Below, piece after piece: positions 35,524 to 43,929 of a stretch of DNA of 64,000 nucleotides (position 1 is the stretch's first letter; every line of letters starts with the position of its first letter). The notes beneath the pieces were generated by a model. The model was given only the letters and a program-made list of their open reading frames with translations. It did not search any database and was not told the DNA's origin. This DNA comes from Tianweitania populi. GTDB lineage: Bacteria; Pseudomonadota; Alphaproteobacteria; Rhizobiales; Rhizobiaceae. A program made the translations under genes and the position numbers. The stretch is from the NCBI RefSeq assembly GCF_014652875.1, contig NZ_BMZQ01000001.1:1612001-1676000 (forward strand), in the 5' to 3' direction.

Positions 35524-37827
35524 TTATGACGGTATACTCGATCTAAGATCAATGCGTCCAAGCTGTGGATCAAGCCGGGGTCGACCGAGCAGGAAGCCTT
35601 GGCCGAACTGGACGCCGTTTTCACGGAGCCATTCCAGTTGCTCCGGCCGCTCGATCCCTTCGGCAACAAGATAGATGTTCAAGTCGGCTGTTAGACGCGT
35701 GACTGTTCGGATGATCGCCTCCACTTTTCGGTCTGGCAGTTGACGCAGAAAGCTGGCATCGATTTTCAGGCCATCGACTTCAATCATCCGCAGATAGCTC
35801 AGGGAAGAGTAACCGGTTCCGAAATCGTCCAGGATGATCTTGACGCCACAGTTGCTGATGGTCAGAAGCTGTCGGATCGCATCCTCGGCAAAGTCGATGA
35901 ACACGTTTTCGGTAATTTCGATACCAAGTCGCGAGGGAGGCAATCGCGTTTCCTGAAGGATCGACGCGAGCAAGGCTGGAAAACGGCCGCTGATTAACTG
36001 TTTCGGCGAAAGATTAACGTTGATCTGTACCGTCTCCGGCCACTGAATCGCATCCATGCACGCTCGCCGCAGAACCACCTCACCCAGGCGGTCGATCAAG
36101 CCACCCCTTTCGGCGGTTTCCACGAAAATAGCGGGCGAGATCGCGCCGCGCTGAGGATGATACCAACGCGCGAGGGCTTCGACGCAGAGAACCTGTCCAG
36201 TCATTAGATCGGCGATCGGTTGGTAGGCGACGGTTATTTCTTGCCTGTCGAGGGCGTCTACAAACTCTTGTTCCTGAACAAGCCGCGCGAAATATGCTTC
36301 TTCCAGATGGGGTTCGAAGCGGGCTGCATTGCCCTTGGACGAGACTTTCGCCTTGTAAAGCGCAAGATCAGCCATCAGGAAAACCCGGGTGGCGTCCTGT
36401 TCAGACCCGTCCGACGCGGCGACCCCGAGCGTTGCACCCGGCAAAACGGTCTGCCCGTCGATAGTGGTTGGTTCGGCGAGCAGGCGAGCGAGAGCCGTCG
36501 CGGTCGAATAAGCGATATCGATGTCAGCGTCGCTGACCAGCACTGCGAACTCGTCTCCGCCAAGTCGTCCCGCCGCATCGGCTGGTCTGAGCAGCGACTG
36601 GATGCGCCGCGCAGCTTCCACCAGCAGTGCATCCCCGATGTGATGCCCGTAATTGTCGTTCTTACCCTTAAAATCATCCAGGTCGATGCTGAGCAGAGCG
36701 AAGCGACCGCCTTCGCGGCACGCCTCTTCAACACGAGCAACAAAAGCCTTGCGGTTCAAAAGCCCCGTCAGCCCATCATGGCGAGCCATGTAGGCCAACT
36801 TCATGTCCGCCTCGTAGCGCTCCGTTATATCCCGCCCAATGCCACGAAAGCCAATTAAGCCGCCCCGTTCGTCATGCACGGGATGGCCCGTCAATGTGAA
36901 CCAACGCTGCCTTGAATGGCTCTGTGCAGTGACAGTCATTTCCCGGAAAGCACGCCCTTGTTGCAAGAGACTTCCAAGATCAGGGCGGTTGTCGGCAGTT
37001 CCTACGGACAGAAACAAGTCATCGAGTCGCTGGAGATCGGATCTGGTTGGTTCGATACCTAGGGTTCTTGCGAGTTCAAGCGGGACTTGTTTCAGGCAGA
37101 ATTGGGCATCGGTTTCCCACAACCAGTCGGGCGATCCTTCTTGATATTCGCGAAGGAAAACGTTGACCGTCTCGATCTTCCGCTGTAGCGCCCCTTGCGC
37201 ATCCGAGCGGCCGATAAAGGCCGTGTTCAAGCCGACGATGCCGATCACTGCGTAGAGCGTGAAGATGGTGAAAGCGATGACGGTGACCGTATCGGCCACA
37301 TCGAGAAGCGCGACGCCGACGATCGAAAGAAGCGCGACCGGCAAAAAAAAGCTGAAGGCTACAATTGCAGGCACGCAGATGATCGGCGTGGAGACAACGC
37401 CGAGGGCGAGGCCGATGGCGAGCGCACGCTGATCCGGCTCGCTATAGAACAAGAGGCCGTTGATCAGCGCACCCCAGCTCGTTCCAAGGCAGATATAGAG
37501 GGCGCATGCGATGCGAAGAAAGCGAGAGGCGTCGCCACGACGTCGCCATTGCCGCGAAGCCAGAAGGATAAGTGCGTAGCTCAGCAGGATGGCAGCACAT
37601 GCGACGACAAGAAAGGGCCGATCCCATGGCCTGAATTGCAGCACGATGAATGTCATCGTGCAGATGCCTGTCGTGGCAAACAATATGCCGAGATAGAGAA
37701 GGAGGCCGGCCTGATCGTTGAGGGCGGCCTCCTCGAATTTGGATTCGGGCCGTTGCAACCGGATAAGGCGTTGCATCGTGGTGACGCCTTTTCTCACCAG
37801 CGCGATACCCGAATCCAAACTGATCAC
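35524..37827 (-). CDS. Membrane PAS-GGDEF-EAL protein (c-di-GMP synthesis/breakdown)
   Basis: The 767-residue protein has about six N-terminal helices (residues 40-215, e.g. GLLLYLGILFATTGICTM, FLVVACAAILLSYALILLA), a PAS domain (about 230-345, ending GRDITERYEA), a GGDEF domain (about 350-510) and an EAL domain (about 525-755). The GGDEF motif is intact and preceded by an I-site RPAD. The EAL domain keeps CVEALARW, NVNLSPKQL, ITENVFIDF, DDFGTGYSS, LKID and VAEGIE. Both activities are therefore possible. GTG at 37827 overlaps the methyltransferase stop as GTGA, so translation is coupled. The membrane part is a plausible sensor for the lipid-like product of the upstream genes. Confidence 0.92.
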   Translation of the reverse strand: MISLDSGIALVRKGVTTMQRLIRLQRPESKFEEAALNDQAGLLLYLGILFATTGICTMTFIVLQFRPWDRPFLVVACAAILLSYALILLASRQWRRRGDASRFLRIACALYICLGTSWGALINGLLFYSEPDQRALAIGLALGVVSTPIICVPAIVAFSFFLPVALLSIVGVALLDVADTVTVIAFTIFTLYAVIGIVGLNTAFIGRSDAQGALQRKIETVNVFLREYQEGSPDWLWETDAQFCLKQVPLELARTLGIEPTRSDLQRLDDLFLSVGTADNRPDLGSLLQQGRAFREMTVTAQSHSRQRWFTLTGHPVHDERGGLIGFRGIGRDITERYEADMKLAYMARHDGLTGLLNRKAFVARVEEACREGGRFALLSIDLDDFKGKNDNYGHHIGDALLVEAARRIQSLLRPADAAGRLGGDEFAVLVSDADIDIAYSTATALARLLAEPTTIDGQTVLPGATLGVAASDGSEQDATRVFLMADLALYKAKVSSKGNAARFEPHLEEAYFARLVQEQEFVDALDRQEITVAYQPIADLMTGQVLCVEALARWYHPQRGAISPAIFVETAERGGLIDRLGEVVLRRACMDAIQWPETVQINVNLSPKQLISGRFPALLASILQETRLPPSRLGIEITENVFIDFAEDAIRQLLTISNCGVKIILDDFGTGYSSLSYLRMIEVDGLKIDASFLRQLPDRKVEAIIRTVTRLTADLNIYLVAEGIERPEQLEWLRENGVQFGQGFLLGRPRLDPQLGRIDLRSSIPS

Positions 37828-38378
37828 CTGTGCCGAATCCTATGGACCTTCGGGAGTATCATACCTGTTCGGCGCCGGTACTCGGAATAAGAGCCCGCCA
37901 TCGACGAACGGAGAAAATGGGTCTCCTCCCTTCGCGATGTCACATAGTACCAGATCACGAGAAATGCTGCGACAAGCCATTGGTGTCCACCAACCGCAAT
38001 CGCGGATCCCACCCAGAACAAGCAGTAGGCGAGATAAAAGGGGTGGCGGACATAAGCGTAAGGGCCGTCCTCATAGAGGGTATCCGGATCCTTCCCGCTA
38101 TGTGCAACGTGAGGTGGCCGGCGTCGGGTCGTATCCACCGCCCACCAGAACAGCGAGAGCGCAAGCAGCGACATCGCGACGAAGCCAAGTGTTTCCGGCA
38201 GCTCGACACCATTGCGCAGCGTCAGGAAGACGAGGAGCAAGCCTGCAAGACCGCTGACCGCGGTTAGTGCCTGCATGCCCCTGGGCATGCCGTCGGGAGC
38301 CCGGAAGTGGCCTCTCAGTCCCCAGCTAAAGGAGCCGATGGTGATAATGGCGAATATGACAACAAGAGCTTCCAACAT
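37824..38378 (-). CDS. Isoprenylcysteine methyltransferase-like integral membrane protein (PEMT/ICMT family)
   Basis: The 184-residue protein has four to five membrane helices (LVVIFAIITIGSFSWGL, LTAVSGLAGLLLVFLTL, LGFVAMSLLALSLFWWAV, FYLAYCLFWVGSAIAVG). The SAM-dependent signature is GPYAYVRHPFYLAY followed by EETHFLRSSMAGSYSEYRRRTG, as in isoprenylcysteine carboxyl methyltransferases and phospholipid methyltransferases. Such enzymes methylate carboxyl or amino groups of lipids at the membrane. It begins four bases after the acyl amino acid synthase stop with GGAG upstream, and its stop overlaps the GGDEF-EAL start. I infer it could methyl-esterify the acyl amino acid; this is not shown. Confidence 0.78.
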   Translation of the reverse strand: MLEALVVIFAIITIGSFSWGLRGHFRAPDGMPRGMQALTAVSGLAGLLLVFLTLRNGVELPETLGFVAMSLLALSLFWWAVDTTRRRPPHVAHSGKDPDTLYEDGPYAYVRHPFYLAYCLFWVGSAIAVGGHQWLVAAFLVIWYYVTSRREETHFLRSSMAGSYSEYRRRTGMILPKVHRIRHR

Positions 38379-38382
38379 GGAT

Positions 38383-39144
38383 TTACGCTCCGGCCAGCGA
38401 GAGCGTGAAAGGCTCGCCCTTGAAGAACCCGGCAAGGTCGCCGGTCGAACCCCCAAGCGGATCGATCACCGGAAAGCTTTTGCGCACCGCGTCCAATCTT
38501 CCGCGATCACTTTCCAGAAGACGCATCTGACAGGTCAGTCCGGGGTAAGGGCGTAAGCCAGAGGCGGGCTCATAACCCATGCGCTTGTAGAATGGCGCGT
38601 GATTGCTTCGAGCACAGGCGAGATGAATTTGAGCGTGCGAGCAGATGGCAACATAGGCTGCCATTCGGAACAGCAGGAAGACGAGACCTTGATTGTTTTC
38701 GGCCTCTGGGGCGCGGACCAACCGGTTGGTCTCGATGCCACGGCCTGCAAAGGCATCGGCCTTCCCTGCAAGCAAAGCATCGATTTCTTCCGGGAACACC
38801 TCGCAGGCTGGCGAGGTCAGATCGGTTCCCCGGGCAAGGGTACATGTTCGAACTGACGCCAAAGGCATATCCTGATCGTATATGACGATCGTCTTCGCGT
38901 TCGGCATGTCGTCGTAGCTATCGCTGAACAGGCCGCTGGAGTTCGGCGTGATGTACCCACCCGCCACATAACTGCGGTAGCGCACTCGGTACGCATCCCT
39001 CCTTACGTCATCCGTGATCGCAAGCCGTCCGATATAGAAGCTCGGTCGTGCATGGTGCGCGTTGGCCCTTGTGCTGCGTTCAGATCGTGTCTCAGACCGG
39101 GCCACTTCGGCATCGGTTGCGGCCTTTGAGATTTTGATGGTCAT
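38383..39144 (-). CDS. FeeM/LuxI-type N-acyl amino acid synthase-like protein
   Basis: The 253-residue protein has a GNAT-like fold. The order FYIGRLAITDDVRRDAYRVRYRSYVAGGYI, then FSDSYDDMPNAKTIVIYDQDMPLASVRTC, then GIETNRLVRAP and LFRMAAYVAICSHAQIHLACARSNHAPFYKRMGYEP is that of the FeeM family, related to acyl-homoserine lactone synthases; ETNRL corresponds to the conserved E-x-x-R of LuxI. FeeM moves a fatty acyl chain from acyl carrier protein to an amino acid such as tyrosine. AAGGAG lies before the ATG at 39144. It leads a three-gene operon with a membrane methyltransferase and a c-di-GMP protein. The acyl acceptor is unknown. Confidence 0.8.
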   Translation of the reverse strand: MTIKISKAATDAEVARSETRSERSTRANAHHARPSFYIGRLAITDDVRRDAYRVRYRSYVAGGYITPNSSGLFSDSYDDMPNAKTIVIYDQDMPLASVRTCTLARGTDLTSPACEVFPEEIDALLAGKADAFAGRGIETNRLVRAPEAENNQGLVFLLFRMAAYVAICSHAQIHLACARSNHAPFYKRMGYEPASGLRPYPGLTCQMRLLESDRGRLDAVRKSFPVIDPLGGSTGDLAGFFKGEPFTLSLAGA

Positions 39145-39211
39145 AGATTGCTCCTTCTTCGAGTGGAGCGGTCCGGCATCAGCTTGCGTTGGAAGGTTGA
39201 TTGAGGGAGAA

Positions 39212-39231
39212 AACCGGTCCGCCTGCCGGTT
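39212..39231. promoter_or_regulatory. 20-bp inverted repeat upstream of the acyl amino acid synthase
   Basis: AACCGG (39212-39217) and CCGGTT (39226-39231) frame an 8-base spacer, 68 bases before the synthase start. The 20-bp length and dyad resemble the layout of lux boxes, though the bases differ. No LuxR protein is in the window. Confidence 0.3.
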
Positions 39232-39321
39232 ATCTTGAGGTTGTTCCTGCGAGCTCCGAAAGCCCTAAAGGATTAGCTTCACCTGATTAGCGGCTGGATC
39301 GCGGTTGTCTGCAGGCGGGAC

Positions 39322-39621
39322 TTGGTAATGCCTGCAAAGAAAGGACTTGGCATCTTCTGGATGGAAAAGACTACCAAGCAGATCTTCAAGCCAGTTGAGA
39401 CCGTAGATGACTTTCACACGCTCGACGACGGTGAAATCCTTTGCGGCTACCTCGACGGCCTCAGAGGTACGGAATGTCCGCTCGCGGATGCAACGCGCTC
39501 ATACTGGCATGGCTGGCGCAACGGTCTGGTGGATGCCGGCTTGATCAAGGCTGACGCAGCCCATCTTAGGCTGGATGAAGCTTTTCAGGTCCTGCGGGAG
39601 CCTGGATCCGAAGATTGGTAG
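39322..39621 (+). CDS. Rmf/CrpP-like small protein
   Basis: The 99-residue protein diverges from the acyl amino acid synthase. Residues about 46-78 follow the ribosome modulation factor pattern: GYLDGLRGTECP then TRSYWHGWRNGLVDAG, matching GYxxGxxG...CP...R..W..GWR in Rmf. Rmf dimerises and inactivates 70S ribosomes in stationary phase, and the CrpP family shares the fold. The N-terminal 35 residues (KGLGIFWMEKTTKQIFKPVETVDDF) are extra. The start is TTG 39322 or ATG 39328; the latter seems likelier. Function as a hibernation factor is by similarity of a short motif only. Confidence 0.6.
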   Translation: MVMPAKKGLGIFWMEKTTKQIFKPVETVDDFHTLDDGEILCGYLDGLRGTECPLADATRSYWHGWRNGLVDAGLIKADAAHLRLDEAFQVLREPGSEDW

Positions 39622-40177
39622 TGACACGCCGCCCACAACATTTTGCTGAGTAGACAGGGGCGGTGCGCCATCGACGTAGTTGGGCGTCTCATCGGCATTC
39701 TGGCATCGGCTACTTGGCTTGCACAGCACGTTCCCGGCATCCCGCGACTTCGAGGCCGGTGAGCCGTTCGCAAGCCAGGTTCAGCGCTGTAACCGGACAA
39801 ATGGTATCATTCCACCAGCTCCGAGCACGATGGACAGCAGCTTGGTTCGGCGATGGCGATGGTCGGCCTTTGCAGCTTGTTGCCCTGCAAGCTCGCGGCG
39901 TGGTCTCCACCACCAGATGCTTCGAGACACACAAAGCAGCCGCTCTCGCCGCAAAGAAGGCACCTTCCAGCCTCCTACAAATTCTTCAACCGCCCGCCAT
40001 GGGTGTTAGACAACCGCGCCGAAGACAATCCAGATTTCTCGCAACGTCCATTCAGCATACTATGTCTTGAAGCGCCTGCGTGATTGCAATCTGGCACCAG
40101 CGCAGCAGAATGGCTTTGATGGGCAGGGGTGACGAAGTGAACACGAGCCTGATCTTGGCCGTAACCGGAGGTCATAG
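39622..40177. other. Gap without a supported gene
   Basis: About 555 bases where frames on both strands overlap without recognisable products or ribosome sites. It looks like decayed sequence and is followed by a Walker A remnant. Confidence 0.45.
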
Positions 40178-40240
40178 TTAAGGTTCAATTAAGCGGATGA
40201 TCGTGGATTTGCCCGCAGCCCCAACCCGACCGATCGGCAA
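40178..40240 (-). pseudogene. Possible ABC ATPase fragment (Walker A remnant)
   Basis: On the minus strand this short frame reads LPIGRVGAAGKSTIIRLIEP and then a stop. GRVGAAGKST is a near-perfect Walker A loop followed by the hydrophobic helix typical of ABC ATPases. Only about 20-27 codons are coherent; no Walker B or signature motif is nearby. Chance is possible but the match is specific. Confidence 0.35.
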
Positions 40241-40293
40241 TTTGCTCCAACAAACAGTACTACGTAGAAACGGCAACGAACGACCCCTCCCAT

Positions 40294-40863
40294 CTAAGCC
40301 GCCGGCGACGAATAACCTAGGACGTGCATAAGTCGGTTAGCCCAGCCGAAGATGGCAATTGCATGGATGAGGTCGAGTATCTCCGCATCGCCCAGACCAA
40401 CCGCCCGTAAAGCGGTCATGTCCTCGTTAGTGGCCTTCGAAGGCGTATAAGACAGATTTCGTGCGAACGAATCGATGGCCTGTTCCCTCTGCGGGAGGTT
40501 TTCAGGCTGCTGCAGATAAAGCGCGGTGACCACATCGTCGCTTTTCGTCAGACTGGAGTGTTGGCGCGCATGCACGACGGCGCAGTAGCGGCAGCCATTG
40601 ACGATCGAGGCGCTGAGCGCTCCCAGTTCACGATCCAGCCGCGGCAACCCGCCTTCCGCATACATGATGGCGTTGAACAGGACGGTCCGCGCAACATAGC
40701 TTTCGGGATCATGCGCCAGCGTGCGCACATAGTCCGAAACTTTCTTGGCGGACGGCGTGACCTTCATCGCCTCGAGTTGTTCGGCCGTCGCTTCTTCCAG
40801 GCTGACAGGCGCGATGTGGGGATGCCAGGTGAGCGGCTTCAAGCGAACGGATTTAACGCTCAT
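40294..40863 (-). CDS. AhpD-like carboxymuconolactone decarboxylase-family protein
   Basis: The 189-residue protein has the AhpD/CMD helical fold with the redox motif CRYCAVVHARQH (residues about 93-104), where the two cysteines and the His act as in AhpD peroxidase. The segment LDRELGALSASIVNGCRYC is the family signature. It resembles the alkylhydroperoxidase proteins that recur beside flavin monooxygenases and peptide-type ABC importers in other genomes. It overlaps the second CMD gene by ATGA (40860-40863), so the two are co-translated and may form a hetero-oligomer. It is last in a six-gene operon. Confidence 0.83.
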   Translation of the reverse strand: MSVKSVRLKPLTWHPHIAPVSLEEATAEQLEAMKVTPSAKKVSDYVRTLAHDPESYVARTVLFNAIMYAEGGLPRLDRELGALSASIVNGCRYCAVVHARQHSSLTKSDDVVTALYLQQPENLPQREQAIDSFARNLSYTPSKATNEDMTALRAVGLGDAEILDLIHAIAIFGWANRLMHVLGYSSPAA

Positions 40864-41339
40864 ACGGACCTCAACAAGCGCAGACCCGCAACGACGCGCG
40901 TTTGGAAGTTGGCGAAGGCGATCAGTTCGGAAAGGGCGACGATTTGCGGGTTCGTCAAACCAGCCGCTTCCAAACGGCGGATATGATCTGCCTGCGCTTC
41001 CGTGGCTGTGAGGGTCACCAGATCGACATGGCGTGCGATTGTCGCCAGCGGTTCGATAGTTAGGCCGCCGCCTTCCGCGAGCATGAGAAGCTCCTGTGAG
41101 GGCGCGAGGTTTTGCAGAATGGTTTGGTACTCGGAGGTCAGTTCATCATCTGCATTCAAGCGGGCAATCCGGCAGGCCAGTGCTGCACGGAGATTACGAC
41201 CCAAGCCATGTTCGCTTCGCGGATGCAGCACGGCTGCACGGCAGGCTTCTGCGCCACCAACAAACTCAGGCCGGCGCCGCCGCAGGGCATGAAGCGCGTC
41301 TCCTTCGAGGAGGCCGGCAGCCTGGTCGATCGCATCCAT
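40860..41339 (-). CDS. CMD-domain protein, partner of the AhpD-like protein
   Basis: The 159-residue protein begins at ATG 41339, sharing one base with the monooxygenase stop (TGATG). Helices such as RAALACRIARLNADDELTSEYQ, and the tail IRRLEAAGLTNPQIVALSELIAFANFQTRVVAGLRLL, match the CMD fold, but the CxxC redox pair is absent, so it is probably non-catalytic or structural. Such short CMD proteins are found paired with AhpD-like peroxidases in catabolic clusters (the Avi_7170/Avi_7169 type pair). The longer frame from 41384 lacks conservation. Confidence 0.7.
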   Translation of the reverse strand: MDAIDQAAGLLEGDALHALRRRRPEFVGGAEACRAAVLHPRSEHGLGRNLRAALACRIARLNADDELTSEYQTILQNLAPSQELLMLAEGGGLTIEPLATIARHVDLVTLTATEAQADHIRRLEAAGLTNPQIVALSELIAFANFQTRVVAGLRLLRSV

Positions 41340-42814
41340 CAAAGCGCGGCTTCCTTTCTGATGAGGGGCGAGGAGTCGACCCATTCGTCGCCGAGAAGTT
41401 CAGGCGTGTCATAGGCCCGGAGATTGGCGTAATGCGTTTCCACATCGGCCGCAAAGAGACTGGCTGCGATGCCGCGCACCAGCCGGTCGGCACCGGCGCT
41501 GACGGCGGGTATGTCGCCGGAAACCTTGCCGTGAGTGAGCATGGCAGCATCGTTGAAACAATGGATGTGCCTGAGCATCGGACAGGCGCCCGGTTCTTTT
41601 TCACGGAACTCGAAGTCGGGACCAAGGTCGGGAGCATCGCTCAGACCCGGCCGCGCTTGTCCCATCTCGCTTGTATGCCGTCCATCGGCCCAGGTGCGGA
41701 TATGAGGCGCAATGGTCTCGAATTCCGGCCGTCCCGCAAAGTTGTTCGTGAAGCCTGTAGCGGCTATCACATAGTCATAGTTCATTGAGCCAAGGCTCGT
41801 ATTGAGTTCGAGAGCTTCCCCGTTCACACGCACGCCGTTGATGCTGCAGCCCAGCAGGAAACGGGCATTCGGGTGGCGCGAGACGCGCAGGGTCGAAGAG
41901 CGGGGCGGCGGGATCTGACTGGAAAGCGTGTAATCGACAAAGCGCCACTTCCAAGCGTCCGGCAGATGCTGCATGCCGTGAACGACGCCAAAGCTGCTGA
42001 TGCCCGTCATCTTGTTGATACGCGGCATCTCAGTTCGCCGGATCAGGAGATCAACCTGCCCTGCCCCGGCTTCCAGCGCGGTTGCGGCATTATCCATGGC
42101 CGAAGCGCCTGCCCCGATCACGGCTACCCGCTTGCCTTTCAGTGCATGGAAATCAATGACATCGGCCGAATGGGCCCACAAGCGGCGGTCGATCTCCGAC
42201 AAGAACGGGGGGACGGAAAAGCCGCCGAGGCCAGAACGGCCCGTTGCAAGGACCAGATGCCGTGTGAGGACACGGCCATTCTCAGCACCTTCCAGATCAA
42301 TTGCGATATGATCGCCTTCTTCGCGGATACCGACCATGCGGGTGTCATTGACGACCGGCAGCGCAAGGACATGGCGATACCAGATCAGGTATTCCATCCA
42401 CTGCGCCTTAGGGATCTTGTCGAGCGCGTCCCAGGCAGCATCGCCCAATTGTGCGGTGAACCACGCACCAAAGGTAAGTTGCGCAAGTCCGAGGCTGGGG
42501 CCTGCAAGGGTCTTGGGCGAACGCAGCGTTTGCATCCGGGCAAAGGTGATCCAGGGCCCCTCCTCGCCTTTTGCAGCAGCATCATAGGCGACCACGTTGG
42601 TGATGCCGCTGAGCTTCAGCTTGGCAAGGACTGCGAGCCCGCACATGCCGGCGCCGATCACGACAACGTCGCGGACCATTTGACCGTCAACAGATCGCAA
42701 CGGCACCCAGGGCTTTGCGGGTAGTTCGAGATTGAGGAAGTCGCGGGCAAGTTGCGCTTCAAGCGCCTTCAGCCCTTCTGCCCGTGCTTCAGCAGGATCA
42801 ATCATGCCATTCAT
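41339..42814 (-). CDS. Flavin-containing monooxygenase-like FAD/NAD(P)-binding protein
   Basis: The 491-residue protein has an FAD motif VIGAGMCGLAVLAKL (residues about 52-66), a middle motif VLATGRSGLGG, a NAD(P) motif VAVIGAGASAMDNAATAL (about 225-242) and a C-terminal ATGFTNNF. The plan is that of class B flavoprotein monooxygenases (FMO/Baeyer-Villiger type), although the BVMO fingerprint FxGxxxHxxxW is not clearly present. A second in-frame ATG at 42805 has the better ribosome spacing (AAAGG nine bases before), so the protein may be three residues shorter. It should oxidise nitrogen, sulfur or a ketone in the substrate of this operon. Confidence 0.8.
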   Translation of the reverse strand: MNGMIDPAEARAEGLKALEAQLARDFLNLELPAKPWVPLRSVDGQMVRDVVVIGAGMCGLAVLAKLKLSGITNVVAYDAAAKGEEGPWITFARMQTLRSPKTLAGPSLGLAQLTFGAWFTAQLGDAAWDALDKIPKAQWMEYLIWYRHVLALPVVNDTRMVGIREEGDHIAIDLEGAENGRVLTRHLVLATGRSGLGGFSVPPFLSEIDRRLWAHSADVIDFHALKGKRVAVIGAGASAMDNAATALEAGAGQVDLLIRRTEMPRINKMTGISSFGVVHGMQHLPDAWKWRFVDYTLSSQIPPPRSSTLRVSRHPNARFLLGCSINGVRVNGEALELNTSLGSMNYDYVIAATGFTNNFAGRPEFETIAPHIRTWADGRHTSEMGQARPGLSDAPDLGPDFEFREKEPGACPMLRHIHCFNDAAMLTHGKVSGDIPAVSAGADRLVRGIAASLFAADVETHYANLRAYDTPELLGDEWVDSSPLIRKEAAL

Positions 42815-42840
42815 CCTTTATCGCTGACGGGCTTCATGAT

Positions 42841-43890
42841 CTAGCCTCGAGCTAAGACGAGCGGATCTTGGATGTCGACCAAAGGCAGAAGGTCATTTTC
42901 TGCTCGGAAGTCGCGGCCGTAGAGCGCGCCGAGGAGATCCACGCCCGCGCGGTGGAGCGGCAGATTGGGGCCGGCACCTTCCGCCAAGGCCAGCACCGCG
43001 ACGATGCCGAACGGAACGTCTTCCGTCACAAAGCGCGTATCGAGCGAAGTCGGTCCGGGAGGTCCCTTGCGGCGCTCATGAACGGCGGCTGCCATTTCCG
43101 CCACGCCTTGTCCCTCAGGGAAGCCGAAGGTAAGGCGATAGTGCTCTTCCACAGTCCGGACGGAAACGCCGAAGTGAGCCGCAACAGCAAGGCGCTCGCG
43201 GTCCAGAGCCTCGATCAAACGCGCGACGGCCGGCGTGATCCCGTCGTAGTTCGCCCAATACTCACCCTTTTCGATGCGCGTGAGATTGCAAAGCGCGCTT
43301 GCCATGTGGATTGGCGGATTGAGGTTCGACAGTGCGATGGCGAGAAGGTTCGCCGCCAGACGGAAGCGGTCGCCGAACAGGCTGCGGCAGGTCGCCAATC
43401 CGTCCTGCGCCGCGGAAGCAGGAATCACAGCTGCCTCCAGCCGCTCCCGCACACCGCCGACAGCTACGCTGGCGGGTCCAGTCTTGCGGCCCATGAGGAC
43501 CGTCGTTGCGAAAGCCACAACCGTGGCATCGACGTTGCGCGCCTCGAGACCCTTGGCAAGGTACAACGCGCCCATCGAAAGCTGTGCGCTGACGATCACC
43601 GTTTGACCCGAACGGATATGCGGCAGAGCGGCATCGATCACCGCCTTATGCCCATTCGCCGGCAAAGCCACGATCGCAACATCTGCTTCCACCAAGGCTT
43701 CCCTCGCGCTTAGCGCGACTGCGGCGCGGAAACGCGTTTCTACTGCGCCGGTGGAAACAAGATCCTCGTTCAGCAGCCCGGCTGTGCCTTTCCCCGTTGG
43801 CGACCAGAGCACCGGTTCATGCCCGGCCTCGTGCAGGAAGGCCGCCATTCCGAAGGCGACGCCGCCGGCTCCCAAAATTGCTACGCGCAT
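42841..43890 (-). CDS. NAD/NADP octopine/nopaline dehydrogenase-family protein
   Basis: The 349-residue protein has the Rossmann motif VAILGAGGVAFGMAAFLHEAGHE (residues 3-25), VEADVAIVALPANGHKAVI, then the helical opine dehydrogenase domain with NLNPPIHMASALCN, YWANYDGITPAVARLIEALDRER and FPEG. This domain pair defines octopine/nopaline dehydrogenases, which form or cleave N-(carboxyalkyl) amino acids from an amino acid and a keto acid. The His in NPPIHMA and the catalytic-domain fold are retained. Next to hydantoinase-like genes and a peptide importer, a degradative role on an opine-like compound is reasonable but unproven. It lies 39 bases after hyuB. Confidence 0.85.
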   Translation of the reverse strand: MRVAILGAGGVAFGMAAFLHEAGHEPVLWSPTGKGTAGLLNEDLVSTGAVETRFRAAVALSAREALVEADVAIVALPANGHKAVIDAALPHIRSGQTVIVSAQLSMGALYLAKGLEARNVDATVVAFATTVLMGRKTGPASVAVGGVRERLEAAVIPASAAQDGLATCRSLFGDRFRLAANLLAIALSNLNPPIHMASALCNLTRIEKGEYWANYDGITPAVARLIEALDRERLAVAAHFGVSVRTVEEHYRLTFGFPEGQGVAEMAAAVHERRKGPPGPTSLDTRFVTEDVPFGIVAVLALAEGAGPNLPLHRAGVDLLGALYGRDFRAENDLLPLVDIQDPLVLARG

Positions 43891-43929
43891 GACTACCTCA
43901 GGGACAAATGGCTGGACGGCTTCAATGGC

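Noticed and set aside
39663-40070. 135-codon plus-strand frame
   Set aside because: No recognisable domain; overlapping frames on both strands are equally open.
41339-42814. Baeyer-Villiger monooxygenase as a firm label
   Set aside because: Both nucleotide motifs are present but the BVMO fingerprint is not clearly seen, so the broader label was kept.
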